Assembly (NCBI GenBank): GCA_036257895.1
Contig: DATAES010000151.1
Coordinates: forward strand, 46,808 to 110,807
DNA: 64,000 bases
Reading direction: 5' to 3'
Source: DATAES01 sp036257895
Lineage (GTDB): Bacteria; Actinomycetota; Acidimicrobiia; Acidimicrobiales; JACDCH01
Part shown: positions 57,679-64,000 of the stretch, in pieces
How the letters are laid out: every line of letters begins with the position of its first letter
How positions within the stretch are numbered: position 1 is the first letter of the stretch
Notes under the pieces: generated by a model
Database searches by the model: none
Seen by the model: the letters and a program-made list of their open reading frames with translations, nothing else
What the model was told of the DNA's origin: nothing
Program-made: the position numbers and the translations under genes

Positions 57679-58635
57679 TTAGGGGAGTCGGTTGAACCAG
57701 GCCAAGGACATCCCGGCCGTCGCCAGCAGCGCGAGCAGGGCGGCACCGACGAACCAGCTCGTGATCTCGCGCGGCTCGAGGTCGAATCCGATCGACGAGC
57801 CGATGTCCGTGTAGACCTGCTGGAGCTCCTTCGCCGACGCCGCGGTGAAGAACGATCCGTCGGTCTGTTGCGCGATGGTCTGCAGCGCTTCCTTGTCGAC
57901 TGGCACAGGGATCGGGTCTGGTGACTCGGGCACGGTGATCTGGCCGTGATCGGTTCCGAAGGCGATGGTCGAGACCGGGATGCGCGCCTTCGTGGCTGCC
58001 TCGGTCGCGTCGTCGTTCGAACGGCCGACGGTGGTCTTGCCGTCCGACATCAGCACGATCCGGGCGGGGATCTTCTGCCCGGAGTCGTCGACGGTCACCG
58101 TCTGCTTGATTGCGTCGATCGACGTGAAGATGGCTTCACCGATGGCCGTGCCCTCGTTGAGGTCGAGGTTCCCGATCGCCTTCTTGGCCTTGCTGCGATC
58201 CGTGGTCGGCGCCACCACCAGGCGGGCGTTGCCGTCGAAGCTGACGACGCCGAGGTTGATCTTTGCGGGCAGTTGGTTGACGAACGAGGTCGCCGCCGAT
58301 TTCACCGCCTCGATGCGTGACGGCCTGATGTCGTCTGCCTCCATGGACAGCGACGTGTCGATGGCGAGGATGACCGTGGCGCGCTCGCGAGGGACCTTCT
58401 CGTCGTGCGTGGGCTTGGCGAACGCGACGACGAGCGTTCCGATGGCGATGAGGAACGCCAACGCCGCCGCGTGCCGCCGCCAGCCGGGTCGCTTCGGTGC
58501 GACCGCATCCAACAACGCCATGTTCGTGAATCGCACTGCGTACTGCTGGCGTCGTCGTTGCAACAGGACATAGACCGCAGCGAGTGCGAGCACGCCCAAC
58601 AGGAACCACAGCCGGATCGGCTCGCCGTAGCTCAT
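57679..58635 (-). CDS. VWA-domain membrane protein (BatA-like)
   Basis: 318 residues: two N-terminal transmembrane helices (about 9-25 and 56-73), a von Willebrand A domain with intact MIDAS (Asp93, Ser95, Ser97 in DTSLS; the later SDG), and a C-terminal helix (WFVGAALLALLATAGMSLAW). Third gene of a MoxR-DUF58-VWA operon of the Bat type, thought to assist folding or assembly of envelope complexes. ATG overlaps the DUF58 stop. Confidence 0.9.
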   Translation of the reverse strand: MSYGEPIRLWFLLGVLALAAVYVLLQRRRQQYAVRFTNMALLDAVAPKRPGWRRHAAALAFLIAIGTLVVAFAKPTHDEKVPRERATVILAIDTSLSMEADDIRPSRIEAVKSAATSFVNQLPAKINLGVVSFDGNARLVVAPTTDRSKAKKAIGNLDLNEGTAIGEAIFTSIDAIKQTVTVDDSGQKIPARIVLMSDGKTTVGRSNDDATEAATKARIPVSTIAFGTDHGQITVPESPDPIPVPVDKEALQTIAQQTDGSFFTAASAKELQQVYTDIGSSIGFDLEPREITSWFVGAALLALLATAGMSLAWFNRLP

Positions 58636-59588
58636 GGCAGAACGGCCGGAGCGGCCGGGTTGATCGACCGGCGGCGCAACATGACGAAGCGCACGAGGGC
58701 GCGCAGCCAATCCTCGTCCGTGCGTAAGACGAGATGGTGACCGCCAGCGGATTGAATCGTGTTGCTGATCTCGTCGCGCTGCTGCTGCGCCGCGGCGGCG
58801 TACCGCTCCCGCAGTCGAGCATCGGACGTCTGGACCTCGCGCACGCGACCGGTTTCAGGATCGACCACGTGCAGCATCCCGACGTCCGCCAGCGCCATCT
58901 CGCGAGGGTCGACCACCTCGACGGCGAGCAGGTCGTGACGAACCGCCAGCCGACGCAGCGGCATCGCCCACGCCGTCGGGTCGAGCCAGTCCGAGATCAC
59001 GACGGCGAGCCCGCGGCGACGCATCGTTGCGCCGAGGCGTTCGAGCCCTGCGGCGAGGTCCGTGGGGCCCGCCCCTTCCTTGCGGGGCGCGGTGATGACG
59101 TTGTGGAGCAACGCCTGCAAGTGCGGGCGACCGGAGCGAGCCGGCATCACCACGGGGGCCTCACCCGGTCGGAGCAGGATCGCCCCGAGCCGGTTGCCGC
59201 TGCGAGCAGTGAGGAATCCCACCGAAGCGGCTCCGTTCACGGCGAGGTCGCGCTTCTCGCAATCAGCCGTCCCGAAATCCAGGCTGGCGGACTGGTCGAT
59301 GAGCAACCACGTCTCGAGCTCGCGGTCGGCGATGGTCTCGCGTACGTGCGGCACCTGCATGCGCGCCGTCACGTTCCAGTCGATCCGGCGGGTGTCGTCA
59401 CCAGGCTGGTACTCACGCGTCTCACCGAGCTCCGAGCCGTGCCCGGGGACCAAACCGCGGTAGTCGCCCTGCAACAAACCGTCGAGCTTGCGCGTGATCG
59501 TCAGCTCGAGCCGTCGCAGGATCTCGTGCGTCGACTCCACCTTCGCCGGCGACCACGGGATCGCTGGGGCAGGAAACGTTTCAGTCAT
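58632..59588 (-). CDS. DUF58-family protein (BatA/MoxR-associated)
   Basis: 318 residues with GDYRGLVPGHGSELGETREYQPGDDTRRIDWNVTAR (the DUF58 block), then LIDQSASLDFG (a VWA-like MIDAS start) and later ISDWLDP. Coupled by ATGA overlaps to MoxR before it and the VWA gene after it. No signal peptide, so cytosolic. Role inferred from the conserved MoxR-DUF58-VWA unit. Confidence 0.9.
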   Translation of the reverse strand: MTETFPAPAIPWSPAKVESTHEILRRLELTITRKLDGLLQGDYRGLVPGHGSELGETREYQPGDDTRRIDWNVTARMQVPHVRETIADRELETWLLIDQSASLDFGTADCEKRDLAVNGAASVGFLTARSGNRLGAILLRPGEAPVVMPARSGRPHLQALLHNVITAPRKEGAGPTDLAAGLERLGATMRRRGLAVVISDWLDPTAWAMPLRRLAVRHDLLAVEVVDPREMALADVGMLHVVDPETGRVREVQTSDARLRERYAAAAQQQRDEISNTIQSAGGHHLVLRTDEDWLRALVRFVMLRRRSINPAAPAVLP

Positions 59589-60592
59589 GAAGTCGTTTGG
59601 CTGTCCTGCGAGGGAGCGATCCGTGGAGCCGGAACGGTCGACACCACTCGTGCCAGCACATGGTCGGCGGAGATCTCACGGGCGAGGGCCTCGTAGGAAA
59701 GGACGAGGCGATGGCGGAGGATGTCGGGTGCTACGTCGAACACGTCCTGCGGGAGTACATAGCTGCGGCCGCGGAGCATCGCGAGCGCGCGGCCGGCGGC
59801 GACGAGACCGAGCGACGCGCGGGGGCTCGCTCCGTACGACACCAGCGATGTGAGATCGGCGAGGCCGTACTTGGCCGGGTCGCGGGTGGCGAGCACGAGG
59901 TTGACGGCGTAATCGACGACACTGCGGTCGACGTACACGCGGTCGGCCGCGGCCTGCAGTTCGACGAGCTCGTCGAGACCGAGCGTCTCGTCAGCACGCG
60001 GAGGGGCGACGCCCATGCGCTGCACGATCTCGACTTCCTCGGCGCCGTTCGGGTAGCCGACGAGCACCTTCATGAGGAACCGGTCGCGTTGCGCCTCGGG
60101 CAACGGGTAGACGCCTTCGGACTCGATCGGGTTCTGGGTCGCGAGCACCAGGAACGGCAGGGGCGCAGGGAAGGTCTCGCCACCGATCGATACGTGCTTC
60201 TCGGCCATCACTTCGAGCAGCGCCGATTGCACTTTCGCGGGTGCCCGGTTGATCTCGTCCGCGAGGACGAAGTTGGCGAAGACCGGCCCGAGCTCGACGT
60301 CGAACTTCTCGGACGACGCTCGGTAGATGCGCGTGCCGACGATGTCGGCGGGCAGGAGGTCCGGTGTGAACTGCAGGCGCGAGAACGTGCCACCGCTCAC
60401 CCGAGCCAGTGTCTCCATGGCGAGCGTCTTGGCGAGGCCCGGCACCCCTTCCAGCAGGCAGTGACCCCGGGCCAGCATGCACACGACGAGGCGCTCGATC
60501 ACGCGGTCCTGTCCGACGATCACCTTCTTGATCTCGAACATGGCCTGCTCGAGCTGCGCGGCCTCCTTGGTCTGCGGGCCTGGTGTGTCCAT
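59585..60592 (-). CDS. MoxR-family AAA+ ATPase
   Basis: 335-residue MoxR chaperone-like ATPase. Walker A GVPGLAKT (49-56), Walker B FVLADEINRAPAKVQSALLEVM, sensor I LATQNPIESEGVYPLPEAQRDRF. ATG at 60592 gives the normal N-terminus; upstream in-frame codons run into the divergent regulator. First gene of the operon; GAAGG lies three bases before the start codon. Divergent from the two-component regulator. Confidence 0.93.
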   Translation of the reverse strand: MDTPGPQTKEAAQLEQAMFEIKKVIVGQDRVIERLVVCMLARGHCLLEGVPGLAKTLAMETLARVSGGTFSRLQFTPDLLPADIVGTRIYRASSEKFDVELGPVFANFVLADEINRAPAKVQSALLEVMAEKHVSIGGETFPAPLPFLVLATQNPIESEGVYPLPEAQRDRFLMKVLVGYPNGAEEVEIVQRMGVAPPRADETLGLDELVELQAAADRVYVDRSVVDYAVNLVLATRDPAKYGLADLTSLVSYGASPRASLGLVAAGRALAMLRGRSYVLPQDVFDVAPDILRHRLVLSYEALAREISADHVLARVVSTVPAPRIAPSQDSQTTS

Positions 60593-60742
60593 GGACCTTC
60601 GGTCGCCTTTCGGTACGGGGGCAGAGAATCGGACGAGTGAGTCGGAGATGGCAACGATCGCCGCAGTGGACCACGGCGCAGTGAACGAGAGGGTAAAGCC
60701 TGAGCCGCTGTCTGCAGCCCCGGAGGAGGCTGAGAGTCTGGT

Positions 60743-60748
60743 TACGGT
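60743..60748 (+). promoter_or_regulatory. candidate -10 (TACGGT), decides regulator start
   Basis: TANNNT seven bases before the GTG at 60756; favours that start over the ATG at 60648. Confidence 0.45.
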
Positions 60749-60755
60749 TGCCCCC

Positions 60756-61433
60756 GTGCGGCTCCTGGTGGTCGAGGACGAGATCGACCTTGCTGAGGCC
60801 GTTGCCCGCGGACTGCGCCGCGAGGGGTACGCCGTCGACATCGCAAGTGATGGCGACGAGGCTCTCGAGAAGCTGTCGTACACGGAGTACGACCTCGTGT
60901 GTCTCGATCTCACGCTGCCCAAGGTCGATGGGCGCGAGGTGTGTCGACGCATCCGAGAAGGCTCGACGGCCAGTAGCGGCGCCCGCGTACTCATGCTCAC
61001 CGCCCGTGATGCGATCGAGGACCGGGTCGCCGGTCTCGACGATGGCGCGGACGACTATCTCGTCAAGCCCTACGCGTTCGCCGAACTGACAGCGCGGGTT
61101 CGCACGCTGTTGCGGCGCGAGTCCGGCAAGTCGGGCGCCGTCCTGGAGGTCGGCGACCTTCGGTTGGACACCGCTCGACGGGTGGCCTGGCGCGGTGTCC
61201 GCGAGCTCGAGTTGACGGCCAAGGAGTTCGCGCTCCTCCGCTACTTCATGTCGCGTCCGGGCGAGGTGCTGTCCACGGAGGACCTCCTCGAACACGTGTG
61301 GGACGAGTTCACCGATCCGTTCACGAACACCGTCCGAGTGACCGTCGGGACACTTCGGCGCAAGCTCAGCGCGGGTGGCGAGCCTGCGGTGATCGAGACG
61401 TTGATCGGCAGCGGCTACCGCTTGGCCGGTTGA
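60756..61433 (+). CDS. OmpR-family response regulator (MprA-like)
   Basis: 225 residues. Receiver domain MRLLVVEDEIDLAEAV with acidic pocket Glu8/Asp9, phospho-acceptor Asp51 (CLDLTLP), switch Thr in MLTARDA and the LVKPYAF Lys. Winged-helix C-terminus with LTAKEFALLRYFMSRPGEVLSTEDLLEHVWDE and VRVTVGTLRRKL. The GTG at 60756 gives the usual OmpR length; an ATG at 60648 would add 36 residues. Followed by a histidine kinase and an HtrA protease, the order of mycobacterial mprA-mprB-pepD. Confidence 0.92.
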   Translation: MRLLVVEDEIDLAEAVARGLRREGYAVDIASDGDEALEKLSYTEYDLVCLDLTLPKVDGREVCRRIREGSTASSGARVLMLTARDAIEDRVAGLDDGADDYLVKPYAFAELTARVRTLLRRESGKSGAVLEVGDLRLDTARRVAWRGVRELELTAKEFALLRYFMSRPGEVLSTEDLLEHVWDEFTDPFTNTVRVTVGTLRRKLSAGGEPAVIETLIGSGYRLAG

Positions 61434-61434
61434 C

Positions 61435-62646
61435 GTGAAGGTCGCCACGCGTCTCGCGGATCGGCTGCCCTCGTGGATGGGCTCGATCCGGTTCCGGTTG
61501 ACCGCGATCTACTCGCTGCTGCTGTTCGGGCTGTGCTCGGCCCTGATCGGCATCCTCTATGTCGGGTTGGCGCGCGAGCTCGACCGCGAGCCGGTGTCGC
61601 AGAACTTCGTGATCGAGCGTCCCGTGGTCACGCCGCAGGGCATCGCGTTGCAGGAGCAGACGGTGCGCGCCGAGTTCCAGAGCCTCGAACAACTCGTCAA
61701 CCAACGTGCCCTCGACCAGTTGCGCAACTACGCCTTCATTGCCCTCAGCGTCCTCTTCCTCGCAAGCCTCGGCGTCGGTTGGTTCGTGTCGGGGATCGTC
61801 GTCGCTCCGATCGGGCGAATAGCCGGTGTCGCGCGCGAGATCCAGGCGACAGACCTGTCGAAACGCATCGACATGAGCGGCCCGAAGGACGAGCTGCGCG
61901 ATCTCGCGGACACGTTCGACGGCATGCTGGACCGTCTGGAGACAGCTTTCGAAGCACAACGCCGCTTCATCCAGGACGCATCGCACGAGTTGCGCAATCC
62001 GCTGGCTGTCATGCGGACGAACCTCGACGTCGCGTTGGCCGACCCGGACGCGGATGTGGACGAGCTTCGCCGTACCGCATCGGTCGTGGCCCGCACGGCA
62101 ACGCGCATGGGCAAACTGGTCGACGACCTTCTTGCGTACGCGCGCCATGGCCTGCCCGATCAGGCCTGGGATCGCGTCGAGCTGGGTTCGCTCGCCAACG
62201 AAACCGCCGACGAGTTCAAGGTTCCCGCCGAGGCGCGGTCGATCACGTTGGTGCATCGGGAAGCCGACGGCGTCGCTGCGCTCGGTGATCGCACTCGGCT
62301 AAAGCAAGCGCTGGCGAACCTGGTCGGCAACGCGGTTCGCCTCGCTCCGGAGCACAGCACGGTGACCGTGTCGGTCGGCGACGTCGACGGCTGGGCGTTC
62401 CTCTCAGTCGCGGACGAAGGACCCGGAATCGCCGAGGAGGACCAAGCGGCTGTGTTCGATCGCTTCTGGCGCGCACCCGGCCAACCCGAAGCCGACGACG
62501 GTCAGCGCCGGAGCGGGCTGGGTCTGACGATCGTGCGCGAGATCGTCGAGCGTCATGGCGGCCGGGTGTCGCTGACGTCCGGGAGCAACGAAGGGTCGAC
62601 CTTCGTCATCTGGCTGCCGGCCCTCGACTCCGAGCCCACTTCCTGA
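61435..62646 (+). CDS. sensor histidine kinase (MprB-like)
   Basis: 403 residues: TM1 about 20-44, an extracellular segment of about 50 residues, TM2 about 99-123, HAMP (APIGRIAGVAREI onward), dimerisation helix FIQDASHELRNPL with phospho-His184, and an ATPase domain with NLVGNAVRLAPEH (N box), DEGPGIAEED (G1) and GLGLTIVREI (G2). Starts with GTG two bases after the regulator. Probable partner of that regulator in envelope-stress sensing. Confidence 0.92.
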   Translation: MKVATRLADRLPSWMGSIRFRLTAIYSLLLFGLCSALIGILYVGLARELDREPVSQNFVIERPVVTPQGIALQEQTVRAEFQSLEQLVNQRALDQLRNYAFIALSVLFLASLGVGWFVSGIVVAPIGRIAGVAREIQATDLSKRIDMSGPKDELRDLADTFDGMLDRLETAFEAQRRFIQDASHELRNPLAVMRTNLDVALADPDADVDELRRTASVVARTATRMGKLVDDLLAYARHGLPDQAWDRVELGSLANETADEFKVPAEARSITLVHREADGVAALGDRTRLKQALANLVGNAVRLAPEHSTVTVSVGDVDGWAFLSVADEGPGIAEEDQAAVFDRFWRAPGQPEADDGQRRSGLGLTIVREIVERHGGRVSLTSGSNEGSTFVIWLPALDSEPTS

Positions 62647-62694
62647 GTACTCGCGAGCGCTCCACGCTTTCCGTCGGCTTTCGGAACCCGTGGA

Positions 62695-62700
62695 TAGGTT
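62695..62700 (+). promoter_or_regulatory. candidate -10 (TAGGTT) for htrA
   Basis: TANNNT seven bases before the ATG at 62708, supporting that start over the GTG at 62690. Confidence 0.5.
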
Positions 62701-62707
62701 CCTCGTG

Positions 62708-63982
62708 ATGACTGATGTGGAATGGGAGAAGATGCAGCCTCCGACTGAGCCGACCCAGGCCCCGCCGGTGACCGGTGAGTCTTCGTGGCAGCCGATCACC
62801 ACCGAGACGCCCGCGTTCCCGCCTTCGCCGCCGCCCCCGCCTCCCGCGGCCCCGCCGCCTCCGGTTGCGCCCCCGCCGGCGTGGGCACCGGTGCCGCCCC
62901 CGGCCGCGCCGTCGTCGAAAAGGGCGCCGTCATCGTCCAACCGCCGTCGCGCCGTGATCGTTGCAGTCGTGGCCGCGCTGCTCGTCATCGCCGGTTTCGG
63001 ATTCGCACGCGCGACCGAGAACAAGTCGAAGTCGGCCGCCGCGCTCAACAGCTCCGCCGCGTCGAGCACCGCCGTGACGGCCGGCAAGCCGAAGATCGAC
63101 CCGAGCTCCACGCAAGAGCCCATCGCCGCCGTCGCCGCGGCAGTGAGCCCGTCGGTCGTCCAGATCGAGACGGATTCCGGACTCGGTTCCGGCGTCATCT
63201 ACACGAGTGACGGCTACATCCTCACCGCTGCGCACGTCGTCGACGGTGCCGGCAAGGACGTGAAGGTTCGTCTCGCCGATGGTTCGCTGAAGGACGGCAA
63301 CGTCGTCGGTGCCGACGATGCGAGCGACATCGCAGTCGTCAAGGTCGACGGGGACAACCTCGAAGCCGCAAGTCTCGCGACAGGCGTGAAGGTCGAGGTC
63401 GGCCAGACCGCAGTTGCGATCGGGAGCCCGTTCGGTCTCGAAGAGACAGTGACGGCTGGCATCGTGAGCGCGGTCGACCGTCCGCAGGAGACGCCTGGTG
63501 GCGCCATCGACATGATCCAGATCGACGCACCGATCAACCCGGGCAACTCCGGTGGACCGGTGGCCGACAAGCAGGGCCGTGTCTTCGGTATCGCCGACTC
63601 GATCGTCTCGCAGACGGATCAGAACGCAGGCGTCGGCTTCCTCGTGCCGATCGATCTCGCCAAGGCAGTCGCCGACAAGATCGTCGCCGGTGAGCCGGTG
63701 GAGTTCGCCTTCCTCGGCGTCAGCACCGACACCACGTCGAGCTCGGTCGTTGGTGACGGCGCCGTGGTCGTGGACGTCACCCAGGGCTCACCCGCCGACA
63801 AGGCCGGGCTGCAGCAGGGCGACAAGATCACCTCCGTCGACAGCTCCCCCGTCCGTGACCCGGTCGACCTCGGTGCCCGCGTGCGCTCACACCAGCCGGG
63901 CGACGTCGTGACCGTCACCTTCGAGCGCGACGGAAATCAGCAGTCCGCACAGGTAACACTGGGTTCCACGAAGTCGAAGTAG
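62708..63982 (+). CDS. HtrA/DegP-type serine protease (PepD-like)
   Basis: 424 residues: a Pro-rich cytoplasmic N-terminus (to about residue 78), one transmembrane helix (82-101), a linker, the trypsin-like domain with His176 (TAAHVV), Asp207 (DASDIAVV) and Ser281 (GNSGGP), and one PDZ domain (about 320-424). Membrane-anchored, catalytic part outside the cytoplasmic membrane. It has its own -10-like TAGGTT seven bases before the ATG but lies next to a two-component pair, as PepD does in mycobacteria. Confidence 0.93.
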   Translation: MTDVEWEKMQPPTEPTQAPPVTGESSWQPITTETPAFPPSPPPPPPAAPPPPVAPPPAWAPVPPPAAPSSKRAPSSSNRRRAVIVAVVAALLVIAGFGFARATENKSKSAAALNSSAASSTAVTAGKPKIDPSSTQEPIAAVAAAVSPSVVQIETDSGLGSGVIYTSDGYILTAAHVVDGAGKDVKVRLADGSLKDGNVVGADDASDIAVVKVDGDNLEAASLATGVKVEVGQTAVAIGSPFGLEETVTAGIVSAVDRPQETPGGAIDMIQIDAPINPGNSGGPVADKQGRVFGIADSIVSQTDQNAGVGFLVPIDLAKAVADKIVAGEPVEFAFLGVSTDTTSSSVVGDGAVVVDVTQGSPADKAGLQQGDKITSVDSSPVRDPVDLGARVRSHQPGDVVTVTFERDGNQQSAQVTLGSTKSK

Positions 63983-64000
63983 TCCCTCGCCCCTACCCCA

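Noticed and set aside
1..64000. Search for tRNA, rRNA, CRISPR arrays, insertion sequences, integrases and riboswitch cores
   Set aside because: None recognised by eye; regularly spaced repeats and transposase-like proteins are absent. A covariance-model scan could still find small RNAs.

Overview
This window is high-GC actinobacterial chromosomal DNA, most likely from the class Acidimicrobiia (an Ilumatobacter-like lineage). The evidence is the gene content and order: a Kgd-type multifunctional 2-oxoglutarate enzyme, GTP-dependent PEP carboxykinase, a mycothiol-type (Mca/MshB-like) deacetylase, an F420/flavin LLM oxidoreductase, a SepIVA-like coiled-coil protein, a UvrD2-like helicase with HRDC, and the order rsmD-coaD-sepIVA-DUF177-rpmF-plsX-acpP-rnc-mutM-smc. 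The genus call is inference. No tRNA, rRNA, CRISPR array, prophage or insertion sequence was seen. Gene density is very high and no gap exceeds 300 bases.

Layout. 1-5.3 kb: nitroreductase, enoyl-CoA hydratase, then the sulfate-assimilation block cysQ (divergent) and cysD-cysN-cysC. 5.4-11.3 kb: small membrane protein, LytR-CpsA-Psr protein, EttA-type ABC-F, GH3 beta-glucosidase. 11.3-15 kb: kgd. 15.1-20 kb: leftward accessory-looking catabolic block (cytochrome P450, SDR, carboxymuconolactone-decarboxylase-like protein, Tat-exported amidohydrolase, HAD phosphatase) followed by a decayed gene end. 20.2-29.9 kb: M20 peptidase, a NYN nuclease-S1-histone-H1-like protein, DsbA-like protein, xth, thioesterase, a sigma-region-4-like small protein, DUF2505, UvrD2-like helicase, minimal zincin, PH-domain membrane protein and a metal-receptor-like protein. 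29.9-33.5 kb: galK, galT, LLM oxidoreductase, CPBP protease. 33.5-40.8 kb: rightward run (hydrolase, CoA-transferase/racemase, Mca-like, maleylacetate-reductase-like, VOC, MhuD-like haem monooxygenase, FkbM, DUF455, membrane protein). 40.9-47.7 kb: Lrp/AsnC-type RAM protein, pckG, cold-shock-like protein, rpmB, FakA-like kinase, recG, zinc ribbon. 47.8-57.6 kb: crotonase, then the conserved housekeeping run from rsmD to smc. 57.7-64 kb: MoxR-DUF58-VWA operon facing an MprAB-PepD-like two-component system plus HtrA protease.

The most unusual layer is non-coding. At least four families of short palindromic repeats sit at gene ends. Family A has six copies, B two, C two and D two; B and C occur only in convergent gaps. 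Several copies run into coding sequence: one supplies the last residues and stop codon of an enoyl-CoA hydratase, one the stop of the GH3 enzyme, and one family-D copy lies in frame inside the kgd linker. A second pattern is a TANNNT hexamer 6-11 bases before the start codon of at least 22 first-in-transcript genes, as expected for leaderless mRNAs; this pattern also resolves several GTG starts. Other points of interest are the NYN-S1-H1 fusion architecture, a membrane-protein ORF that continues in frame after the DUF455 stop without a usual start codon, an apparent CTG start for rnc, a symmetric bidirectional promoter between the DsbA-like gene and xth, and a galactokinase with GGHTDY in place of GEHTDY.
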